Source: Microbacterium sp. SL75 (lineage in GTDB: Bacteria; Actinomycetota; Actinomycetes; Actinomycetales; Microbacteriaceae). From it: a DNA stretch of 64,000 bases. The stretch lies in NCBI RefSeq assembly GCF_026625865.1, contig NZ_CP113067.1, forward strand, positions 2,294,001 through 2,358,000. The letters run 5' to 3'. A program made the position numbers and the translations under genes. The notes under the pieces were generated by a model that did not search any database, was not told where the DNA came from, and saw only the letters and a program-made list of their open reading frames with translations. Shown piece after piece: positions 35,290-44,383 of this stretch; the stretch's first letter is position 1; every line of letters begins with the position of its first letter.

Positions 35290-35763
35290 GTGGCAGGGGA
35301 ACGACAGGCGCGAGTGGCGGACCGGATCCGCGTGGTGCTCGCCGAGCGTCTCGAGAAGGGGCTGCGCGACCCGCGGCTTGGATTCGTCACCATCACCGAC
35401 GTGCGGGTCACGGGTGATCTCCAGCACGCGTCGGTGTTCTACACCGTCATGGGCGACGAGGCGCATCGCGCCGACACCGCCGCCGCGCTGAAGTCGGCGA
35501 CCGGCATGCTCCGCAGCGAGGTCGGCAAGAACCTCAACACGCGGCTCACCCCGTCACTGGAGTTCATCCTCGATGGAATTCCCGAGAACGCCGACCACAT
35601 CTCGGCGCTGCTGCGCGAAGCGCGTGAGCGCGACGAGTCGGTCGCGGGTCTCGCCGCCTCGGCCGCCTACGCCGGAGACGCCGATCCGTACGTCAAGCCG
35701 CGCGAAGACGAAGAGGACGACGACGACAGCGAAGACGACGTCGAAGACGCGCCTCGCGCCTGA
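35290..35763 (+). CDS. rbfA: 30S ribosome-binding factor RbfA
   Basis: 157 residues. The KH-like RbfA core covers residues 1-115 (RVADRIRVVLAERLEKGLRDPRLGFVTITDV in pieces; later TPSLEFILDGIPENADHISALL). The last 35 residues are acidic (EDEEDDDDSEDDVEDAPRA). RbfA matures the 5' end region of 16S rRNA. GTG 35290 with AGGA 8 nt upstream. It follows infB as in most Actinobacteria. Confidence 0.94.
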   Translation: MAGERQARVADRIRVVLAERLEKGLRDPRLGFVTITDVRVTGDLQHASVFYTVMGDEAHRADTAAALKSATGMLRSEVGKNLNTRLTPSLEFILDGIPENADHISALLREARERDESVAGLAASAAYAGDADPYVKPREDEEDDDDSEDDVEDAPRA

Positions 35764-35777
35764 GCTTCGAAGCACAC

Positions 35778-35811
35778 GGCCGGACACCGCCCCGAGGGGT
35801 CGTGTCCGGCC
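35778..35811 (+). terminator. hairpin after rbfA
   Basis: GGCCGGACAC (35778-35787) pairs with 35802-35811, with an inner CCCC/GGGG stem; the tail is TTCGTCGTT. It lies between convergent rbfA and mutY. Confidence 0.7.
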
Positions 35812-35935
35812 TTCGTCGTTCCTGGGAGGGCTGTCGGTGGAGGACCGCGCCGTCCGGCGGTGGCGACGGGCTCAGTCCGCGCCGCGACGGTGTCGCCGGA
35901 GCGGCGCGTCCGGCACGGAGTGCCCCGGGGCGGAT

Positions 35936-36814
35936 TCAGGATGCCGAGTGACCGGGCAGACGCAGGACGTCGTCGACCGCTTCGGCGAGGCCGTCGGCGA
36001 TGAGCGAGTCGATGGCACGGTCGCGCTGTGCGGTGTCGGGCCAGTCGGGGAGCACCGCGAACAGCGGCACCGAGGAGGGGGCCGCATCGCGCAGCACCTT
36101 CAGCACGGCTCCGCGCGCCTGGCGGTCGCTTCCCTCGTACTTCGCCTGCCGACGGCGGCGGTCTTCGGAGGCGGGGTAGCCTGCGGCCCGCCAGGCGCAC
36201 TGCGCGGCGAGCGGGCAGAGGTCGCACTTCGGCGAGCGGGCCGTGCAGACGATCGCGCCGAGCTCCATGGCGGCGGCGTTCACGATCGCCGCATCGATCA
36301 TGTCGTGGGGGAGCTCGGCATCCATCCGCTCGAGATCCCGGCGGTGCGGAGGACCGGGCTGCGCCACGCCCTCGACCGCGCGGGCGAGGACGCGCCTCGT
36401 GTTCGTGTCGACGACCGGGTGGCGGTCGCCGTAGGCGAAGACCGCTACCGCGCGGGCGGTGTAATCGCCGATCCCGGTGAGGGCGAGGAGCGCGTCGACA
36501 TCGCGGGGGACGACTCCGTCGTGCCGGTCGCGGATCTCGACCGCCGCCCGATGCAGCCACAGCGCGCGCCGCGGGTAGCCGAGGTTGGCCCATTGCGTCA
36601 CCGCCTCGGACGGGGGAGAGGCGGCCAGGTCCGCCGGGGTCGGCCAGCGCTCCAGCCACGCTTCGAGATGCGGGATGACTCGCGTGACCGGGGTCTGCTG
36701 CAGCATGAACTCGCTGACCAGCGTGCCCCACGCGCCGAACCCCGGGCGGCGCCAGGGGAGGTCGCGCGCCGCGTCGCGGTACCACGCGATGAGCGGGGCG
36801 GCGAGATCTGGCAT
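35936..36814 (-). CDS. mutY: A/G-specific adenine DNA glycosylase MutY
   Basis: 292 residues. The enzyme removes adenine mispaired with 8-oxoguanine. It shows the N-terminal PWRRPGFGAWGTLVSEFMLQQTPV segment with catalytic Glu, the helix-hairpin-helix LTGIGDYTARAVAVFAYG with the following VDTNTRRV Asp, and the [4Fe-4S] cluster CTARSPKCDLCPLAAQC (spacing 6-2-5). The C-terminal 8-oxoG-recognition domain is short or divergent, as in other small actinobacterial MutY proteins. ATG 36814 follows a -10 hexamer by 6 nt; the GGAGGG spacer could also serve as a ribosome site. Confidence 0.92.
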   Translation of the reverse strand: MPDLAAPLIAWYRDAARDLPWRRPGFGAWGTLVSEFMLQQTPVTRVIPHLEAWLERWPTPADLAASPPSEAVTQWANLGYPRRALWLHRAAVEIRDRHDGVVPRDVDALLALTGIGDYTARAVAVFAYGDRHPVVDTNTRRVLARAVEGVAQPGPPHRRDLERMDAELPHDMIDAAIVNAAAMELGAIVCTARSPKCDLCPLAAQCAWRAAGYPASEDRRRRQAKYEGSDRQARGAVLKVLRDAAPSSVPLFAVLPDWPDTAQRDRAIDSLIADGLAEAVDDVLRLPGHSAS

Positions 36815-36820
36815 CCCTCC

Positions 36821-36826
36821 AGCCTA
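36821..36826 (-). promoter_or_regulatory. -10 hexamer TAGGCT upstream of mutY
   Basis: TAGGCT ends 6 nt before ATG 36814; the spacer is GGAGGG. Confidence 0.6.
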
Positions 36827-36850
36827 CGGTCGCAGAACCCGGTCCTTCGG

Positions 36851-36918
36851 CACGCGTAAACGCCCTCCGCGCCCGTAAACGCGAGCAGAGCGTGTTTCTG
36901 TGCGCGGGTCGCGTTTCT
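36851..36918. repeat. quartet palindromic repeat, family B (TAAACGCG core), degenerate copy
   Basis: Two direct cores GTAAACGC(C/G) at 36856-36864 and 36875-36883 are followed by two inverted cores (C)G(C/T)GTTTCT at 36891-36899 and 36910-36918. All neighbours are 19 nt apart except across the centre. The left 33 nt (36851-36883) match the left arm of the copy at 63266 at 28 of 33 positions. It lies between the divergent mutY and 37001 promoters. Confidence 0.75.
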
Positions 36919-36988
36919 GCCTGGTTCGGGACGGCGCGGCGCAGCCGTTGCGGGGCGGAGAGCGCGGTCGAGTGTCGGTGGTCGACCG

Positions 36989-36994
36989 TAGGCT
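36989..36994 (+). promoter_or_regulatory. -10 hexamer TAGGCT, start of the kinase-like gene and truB
   Basis: TAGGCT ends 6 nt before ATG 37001 (spacer GGAGGC). The next gene, truB, overlaps this one, so both probably share this promoter. Confidence 0.6.
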
Positions 36995-37000
36995 GGAGGC

Positions 37001-37477
37001 ATGCCCAGCAAGAACCCCGTCGAGACCCTTCAGCGCAGCTTGCGCGACCTCATGCGGCAGAACAACCGCGCGGGCCGCGTCGTGGTGGCCATCGAGGGGC
37101 TGGATGCCGAGGCGGCGCGCGCTTTCGCCGAGGGTTTCGCGTCCGCGGTGGCCGAGGATGGCACGGCCGTGCACCGGGCGAGCGTCTCCGACGAGGCAGC
37201 CGACGTGCGCGACGGCGTCGTGGCGCCCTTCCGCGCGGGCGAGGGCGACGCAGTGCTCGTGGTCGACGGCGTGTTCCTCCAGACCCCGGCGCGGCGGGGA
37301 CTGTGGAACTGGTCGGTGTGGCTCGAGTCCAACCCGCCCGTCGGACAGCCGCGCCCCGAGCTGCCCGACGCGCAGAAACAGTACGTCCACACCGCGCGGC
37401 CGCGCGTCGCCGCCTCGGTCATCGTCGAGAACTCCGACCCCTCGCACCCGGTCCAGGTGTTCGGAGACTTCTGCTGA
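37001..37477 (+). CDS. uridine-kinase-like protein lacking the P-loop (probable pseudokinase)
   Basis: 158 residues. The order of segments follows actinobacterial uridine-kinase-like P-loop proteins: an opening strand RVVVAIEGLD, a helix, RDGVVAPFRAGE, then DAVLVVDGVFLQTPARRGLWNWSVWLE and a C-terminal SVIVENSDPSHPVQVF. But the Walker A GxxGxGKT is replaced by GLDAEAARA (about residues 33-41), with no lysine, and the substrate loop after strand 2 is largely missing. I infer a non-catalytic or regulatory relative. Its TGA overlaps the truB ATG by one base. Confidence 0.6.
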   Translation: MPSKNPVETLQRSLRDLMRQNNRAGRVVVAIEGLDAEAARAFAEGFASAVAEDGTAVHRASVSDEAADVRDGVVAPFRAGEGDAVLVVDGVFLQTPARRGLWNWSVWLESNPPVGQPRPELPDAQKQYVHTARPRVAASVIVENSDPSHPVQVFGDFC

Positions 37478-38361
37478 TGGTCCGCCCCGGCATCCTCCTG
37501 GTCGACAAACCCGGGGGCATCACCAGCCATGACGTCGTGTCGCGGGCCCGCCGGGCGCTCGGCACCCGCAAGATCGGCCATGCCGGCACGCTCGACCCGA
37601 TGGCGACCGGACTTCTCGTCCTCGGCGTCGAGGGGGCGACACGTCTGCTCACGTACATCGTCGGCGCCGACAAGACGTACGAGGCGACGATCCTCCTGGG
37701 GGTCGAGACCGACAGCGACGACGCCGACGGGACCGAGACCGCCCGTGCGGACGCCTCCGCCGTGACCGAGGCGCAGATCCTCGAGGGTATCGCCGAGCTG
37801 ACGGGCGAGATCGACCAGGTGCCGAGCACGGTGTCGGCCATCAAGGTCGACGGGCGCCGCGCCTACGACCTCGCCCGCGCGGGCGAGGAGGTCGAGCTGA
37901 AGGCTCGGCGCGTCACCGTCTCGCGCTTCCATGTGCGCGAGACCCGTCGGGGCGACACGACGATCGAGCTCGACGTCGTCGTCGACTGCACGAGCGGTAC
38001 GTACATCCGGGCCCTGGCCCGCGACCTGGGTCGCTCGCTGGGCGTGGGAGGGCATCTGACGGCCCTTCGGCGCACCCGTATCGGTGCCTTCGACGTCGCC
38101 GGCGCGGCATCCGTCGACGACATCGCCGAAGACGCCCTGGTCGAGCCGGCCACCGCGGCCGCCGTCGTCGTGGGCGCCCTCGCGGTGGGGGCGGACGAAG
38201 CGCGCGATCTGCGTCACGGCAAACGCATCGACGGGGGAGGTCGCTTGACGGGCGCCCTCGCCGCCGCGATCGACCCCGACGGTCGCCTCGTCGGCATCGT
38301 CGAGAAGCGGGGGACGCACCTCAAGAGCGCCATGAACATGCCCGAGGAGGCCGCCCGATGA
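37477..38361 (+). CDS. truB: tRNA pseudouridine(55) synthase TruB
   Basis: 294 residues. It makes pseudouridine 55 in the T-loop of tRNAs. The catalytic aspartate is Asp40 in KIGHAGTLDPMATGLLVLG; KPGGITSHDVV and the later YIRALARDLG are also conserved. ATG 37477 shares its A with the stop of the upstream pseudokinase (TGATG), and its own stop overlaps the next gene (ATGA), so three genes are coupled. Confidence 0.95.
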   Translation: MVRPGILLVDKPGGITSHDVVSRARRALGTRKIGHAGTLDPMATGLLVLGVEGATRLLTYIVGADKTYEATILLGVETDSDDADGTETARADASAVTEAQILEGIAELTGEIDQVPSTVSAIKVDGRRAYDLARAGEEVELKARRVTVSRFHVRETRRGDTTIELDVVVDCTSGTYIRALARDLGRSLGVGGHLTALRRTRIGAFDVAGAASVDDIAEDALVEPATAAAVVVGALAVGADEARDLRHGKRIDGGGRLTGALAAAIDPDGRLVGIVEKRGTHLKSAMNMPEEAAR

Positions 38362-38726
38362 TCCTGTGGTTCACGCTCGTGCAGGTGGGGATCGCGGTCC
38401 TGGCGGGCCTCGTCGCGATCACGGCGGGGCTCGTCGGACGCCGCCCCGGAGACGTCACGGTCGGATCCCTCGCGCTCATCGAACTGCTGCTCATCGTGCA
38501 GATCGTGGTGGCGATCATCTCGCCGTTCGCCGGCAACCCCCCGTCGGGGAGCCTGCTCGAGTTCTGGACCTATCTCGTCTCGGCCGCCCTCGTGCCGGTC
38601 GCGGGAGCCGCGTGGGCGCTTATCGAACGCAGCCGCTGGAGCACCGTCATCATGGGCGTCGCGGCCCTCGCCGTGGCCGTCATGGTCTGGCGCATGCACA
38701 TCATCTGGACCGTACAGCTGGCCTGA
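38358..38726 (+). CDS. small four-helix membrane protein, truB-coupled
   Basis: 122 residues, nearly all in four predicted membrane helices (LWFTLVQVGIAVLAGLVAI; LALIELLLIVQIVVAIISPF; LVSAALVPVAGAAWALI; VIMGVAALAVAVMVW). There are no enzyme motifs. Start ATG 38358 overlaps the truB stop by 4 bp. Function unknown; similar small membrane proteins often accompany truB-ribF in this family, which is a recollection rather than a searched result. Confidence 0.7.
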   Translation: MILWFTLVQVGIAVLAGLVAITAGLVGRRPGDVTVGSLALIELLLIVQIVVAIISPFAGNPPSGSLLEFWTYLVSAALVPVAGAAWALIERSRWSTVIMGVAALAVAVMVWRMHIIWTVQLA

Positions 38727-38762
38727 CGCGGGCCGCACCGCTCGCCGCGGCCGCGGGCGAAC

Positions 38763-38768
38763 TAGAAT
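38763..38768 (+). promoter_or_regulatory. -10 hexamer TAGAAT upstream of the small membrane protein/ribF pair
   Basis: TAGAAT ends 9 nt before ATG 38778; the spacer CGACAGGTC contains a weak AGG. Confidence 0.5.
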
Positions 38769-38777
38769 CGACAGGTC

Positions 38778-39197
38778 ATGGCATCCACCACTCCCACCCG
38801 CTCTCGGGGGATGACCGGCATCGGCCGTGTCCTCGTCGTCGTCTACGGCATCATGGCGCTCGCCGCCACCGGCCGCTCCTTCGTGCAGATCGTTCGCGAG
38901 TTCGACGACGCCCCGCTCGCGTACTCGCTGTCGGCCCTCGCCGCGGTCGTGTACATCCTCGCCACCCTCGCGCTCGTCTTCTCGGCGAGACCGACCTGGT
39001 ACCGCATCGCGTGGATCGCCATCGGTTTCGAGCTGGTGGGTGTCCTCGTCGTGGGAACCCTGAGTCTCGTGCTCCCCGAGCTGTTCCAGCACCCGACGGT
39101 GTGGTCGGTCTACGGATACGGATACCTGTTCATCCCCCTCGTGCTGCCCTTCCTCGGACTGTGGTGGCTCGTGCGTCACCGTCGGGCGACCCGGTGA
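38778..39197 (+). CDS. four-helix membrane protein upstream of ribF
   Basis: 139 residues with four predicted helices (VLVVVYGIMALAATGRSF; LAYSLSALAAVVYILATLALVF; IAWIAIGFELVGVLVVGTLSLV; YLFIPLVLPFLGLWWLV). No recognisable catalytic residues. Its TGA overlaps the ribF GTG by 4 bp, so it is coupled to flavin synthesis at the translation level. Function unknown. Confidence 0.75.
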   Translation: MASTTPTRSRGMTGIGRVLVVVYGIMALAATGRSFVQIVREFDDAPLAYSLSALAAVVYILATLALVFSARPTWYRIAWIAIGFELVGVLVVGTLSLVLPELFQHPTVWSVYGYGYLFIPLVLPFLGLWWLVRHRRATR

Positions 39198-40138
39198 TCG
39201 TGTTCCGCGAGCCCGCGGAGGTGCCGAAGAACTTCGGTCCCTCGGTGGTGGCGATCGGCAAGTTCGACGGCGTCCACGCCGGGCACCGCGCCGTGATCGA
39301 CCGGGCGCGCATCGACGCGTCCGACGGAGCGCGCGTGGTCGCGGTGACCTTCGACCGCAACCCGTTGAGCGTGCTGCGCCCCGAGAAATGTCCGCCCGAT
39401 GTGATCGGACCGCACCAGAAGCTCGAGCTGCTCGAGCGGGCCGGGGTGGATGCCACCCTGTTGCTGACCTTCGACGAAGAGCTGGCGGCCATCCCCGCCC
39501 ACGACTTCGCGCTGCGGGTGCTCGTGGAGGCGCTGCAGGCGCGAACGGTGCTCGTGGGCCGTGACTTCCGTTTCGGCGCCGGGGGAGAGGGCGACCCCGA
39601 CCTGCTGACGCGTATGGGCGCCGAGCACGGGTTCCGCGTCGACGTGGTGGAGGATGTGCGCGCGGTGCACGCCGATCGGCGGGTGTCGTCCACCTGGATA
39701 CGCGAGGCGCTGTCGGTCGGCGACGTCGCCACGGCTGCGCGCCTGCTCGGTCGTGCGCCCTCGGTGTGGGGCGAAGTCGTGCACGGACTCAAGCGCGGCC
39801 GCGAGCTCGGCTACCCCACCGCGAACCTCTCGCCCGAACTCGAGGGCTTCGTCCCCGCTGACGGTGTCTACGCCGGCTGGCTCGTGGACGTCGACGGCGC
39901 GCGGCGCATCAGCTACCCGGCCGCGATCAGCGTCGGCACCAATCCCACGTTCGACGACGTGCACGCCCGCCAGGTCGAGGCGTACGTGATCGATGAGACC
40001 GGCCTCGACCTGTACGGCCATCATGTCGAGGTGCGTTTCGTCGAGCGGGTGCGCGAGATGACGGCCTTCGACGGCATCGACGCCCTCCTGGTGCAGATGG
40101 CCGACGACGTGGAGCGGGCGCGGGCCATTCTGCGCTGA
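39194..40138 (+). CDS. ribF: bifunctional riboflavin kinase/FAD synthetase
   Basis: 314 residues. The N-terminal FMN adenylyltransferase half has VVAIGKFDGVHAGHRAVI (nucleotidyltransferase HxGH type) and RVSSTWIREAL. The C-terminal riboflavin kinase half has RGRELGYPTANL and GTNPTF. It converts riboflavin to FMN and FAD. GTG 39194 overlaps the preceding stop (GTGA). The frame open from 38366 runs through two other genes and is not the protein. Confidence 0.94.
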   Translation: MIVFREPAEVPKNFGPSVVAIGKFDGVHAGHRAVIDRARIDASDGARVVAVTFDRNPLSVLRPEKCPPDVIGPHQKLELLERAGVDATLLLTFDEELAAIPAHDFALRVLVEALQARTVLVGRDFRFGAGGEGDPDLLTRMGAEHGFRVDVVEDVRAVHADRRVSSTWIREALSVGDVATAARLLGRAPSVWGEVVHGLKRGRELGYPTANLSPELEGFVPADGVYAGWLVDVDGARRISYPAAISVGTNPTFDDVHARQVEAYVIDETGLDLYGHHVEVRFVERVREMTAFDGIDALLVQMADDVERARAILR

Positions 40139-40238
40139 GCGCGGAGAGGGCGCGGTTTCGCGGCGTCGTCCGTGGCCTCGGGGCCGCTCGGGCACCGCTA
40201 CACCGCTCCGGGTTGCGCGTGACGCCCGGGTCCGTCGC

Positions 40239-41606
40239 TCAGTCCTGCCGGGGCAACCGATTCCGGATGCCGAGGAACGACGCCGCAGCCCCGAGCATCA
40301 TCAGCGCCGCGGTGAAGACGGCAGCGCGGTGGAAGCCGTCGAGATCGAGCGAGCCGCCCACGACCGCCGACACCGCGGCGATCGCGAGGAGTCCCGCGAC
40401 GCGCGAGACGGCGTTGTTGACGGCCGAGGCGATGCCCGATCGTTCGGTGTCGATCGCGCCGAGCACGGCCGCCGTGAGGGGGGACACCGTGGCGGTCAGG
40501 CCCAGGCCCCACACGATCACTCCGGGCAGCACCTGCGTCACGTAGGCGAAGTCGCCGCCGACGTTCAGCAGCAGGAGGGCGCCCACGGCCATCACGATCG
40601 GGCCGAGCGTCATGAACAGGCGCGGTCCGAAACGCCCCGCGAGCGCGCCCATCCGTGAGCTGAGCAGGATCATCAGCACCGTGCTCGGCAGCGATGCGAG
40701 TCCCGCGAGGGTGGCCGGCAGCCCCGCGCCCTGCTGCAGGTACACGCTCAGGACGAAGCCGTTGAGCGACAGGGCTGCGTAGACGAAGACGGTGGTGAGA
40801 TTTCCCGCCCAGAAGTTGCGCGAGCGGAACAGGTCGAGCGGCATCATCGGGTCGCGCGCCGTGCGTTGGCGCACCAGGAAACCCGCGAACGACAGGGTGC
40901 CGATGACCCCGGGCACCCAGATCACCGGCGAGGCCCACCCGAGGTTCGGCTGTTCGATGAGGGCGAAGACGATGCCGCCGAGTCCCAGGGCGCACAGCAC
41001 GGCCCCGAGGATGTCGACGCGCGCGCCGGGACGACGGTGGTCGCGGTGCCCGAGGCGGGCGAGCAACCACAGGGTCACCGCGATGGGCAGGACGTTCACG
41101 AGGAACACCAGGCGCCACGAGAGCGTGTCGACGAAGATGCCGCCGATGAGAGGGCCGGCGAGCATGGCGACGGTGGTCGCGCCGGTCCAGATGCCGATCG
41201 CGCGGGCCTGCGCGGGTCCGCGGAACGTCGAGGTGATCAGGGCCAGCGAGCTCGGGACCAGGAGCGCGCCGGCGATGCCCTGCAGCGCTCGGGCGACGAT
41301 GAGGAACTCGGCCGTGGGGGCTGCGGCGATCGCGAGAGAGGTGATGCCAAAGCCGATGAGGCCGATCCGCAGCACCACGACGCGCCCCAGCACATCGCTC
41401 AGCGAACCCGCAACGAGGATGAATGCCCCGAGGGTCACGAGATAGGCGTCCACGACCCACTGCTGCGTCGACAGGCCGCCGCCGAGTTCGCCCGCGATCG
41501 CGGGGAGAGCGACGTTGACCACGGTCCCGTCGAGGAACGACACGAACGACGCCAGAACGGCGACCGCCAGGACGACCCGCTGCTCGCGTGTCATCGTGTC
41601 GGCCAT
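40239..41606 (-). CDS. MFS drug/proton antiporter (DHA2-like)
   Basis: 455 residues with about 12-14 membrane helices. Motifs typical of multidrug MFS exporters: FLDGTVVNVALPAIAGELG in helix 1, QWVVDAYLVTLGAFILVAGSLSD, LGRVVVLRIGLIGF (motif A) and ALQGIAGALLVPSSLALI (motif C type). The substrate cannot be told. ATG 41606 lies 6 nt after a -10 hexamer and was preferred to ATG 41594. It is divergent from copA, 119 bp apart. Confidence 0.88.
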   Translation of the reverse strand: MADTMTREQRVVLAVAVLASFVSFLDGTVVNVALPAIAGELGGGLSTQQWVVDAYLVTLGAFILVAGSLSDVLGRVVVLRIGLIGFGITSLAIAAAPTAEFLIVARALQGIAGALLVPSSLALITSTFRGPAQARAIGIWTGATTVAMLAGPLIGGIFVDTLSWRLVFLVNVLPIAVTLWLLARLGHRDHRRPGARVDILGAVLCALGLGGIVFALIEQPNLGWASPVIWVPGVIGTLSFAGFLVRQRTARDPMMPLDLFRSRNFWAGNLTTVFVYAALSLNGFVLSVYLQQGAGLPATLAGLASLPSTVLMILLSSRMGALAGRFGPRLFMTLGPIVMAVGALLLLNVGGDFAYVTQVLPGVIVWGLGLTATVSPLTAAVLGAIDTERSGIASAVNNAVSRVAGLLAIAAVSAVVGGSLDLDGFHRAAVFTAALMMLGAAASFLGIRNRLPRQD

Positions 41607-41612
41607 GACTCC

Positions 41613-41618
41613 AGCGTA
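41613..41618 (-). promoter_or_regulatory. -10 hexamer TACGCT, leaderless start of the MFS gene
   Basis: TACGCT ends 6 nt before ATG 41606 (spacer GGAGTC). Confidence 0.6.
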
Positions 41619-41675
41619 GGGTCGCGTGGGCCGGCGCGGGCGGGTGGGCGGCCCGGATGGGATCCGGCCCCGGGA

Positions 41676-41695
41676 ATACCCCCAGGGGGTATCGT
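41676..41695 (+). promoter_or_regulatory. CsoR-type copper operator overlapping the copA -10 box
   Basis: ATACCCCCAGGGGGTAT (41676-41692) is a perfect 17-bp palindrome around a central A, the form bound by copper-sensing CsoR repressors. TATCGT (41690-41695) is a -10 box that shares three bases with it, so repressor and polymerase would compete. Transcription would start about 20 nt before copA. No csoR gene is in the window. Confidence 0.85.
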
Positions 41696-41725
41696 GTTGA
41701 GAACGGAGTGACCGGAGGAGGAGCC

Positions 41726-44116
<2,391 letters not shown>

Positions 44117-44203
44117 GACCCGGCGAGGTGCGGAGGATTCTCACTCAGCGTCCTGGGCGGCGACGAATTCCTCCGCCTCACGCGGAAAGCGGCTTCCGGT
44201 CGC

Positions 44204-44209
44204 TAGAAT
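44204..44209 (+). promoter_or_regulatory. -10-like hexamer TAGAAT upstream of the SNF2 helicase gene
   Basis: TAGAAT lies 174 nt before ATG 44384, so the mRNA would carry an unusually long leader. That leader ends with a TCCGGAT/ATCCGGA hairpin (44347-44364) just before the AGGAGG ribosome site (44375-44380). No -35 box was recognised. The 267-bp gap holds no gene. Confidence 0.4.
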
Positions 44210-44383
44210 GATCTCGACCCCGATCTCCGCTGTCCTCGCGAGCCGTTTCGGCGTAGACGCGTTGCGGGTCGCCGACACCGCTTCTTCGGCGGCGGTTCGA
44301 GCGACGAATCCCCGGGGTCACTGATCCACCGGCATTCGCCGGACGCTCCGGATTGTCATCCGGACGACACGCTCAGGAGGAGC

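Noticed and set aside
44216..44383. A riboswitch in the leader of the SNF2 helicase gene.
   Set aside because: No conserved aptamer core that I know is visible; only a simple hairpin next to the ribosome site.
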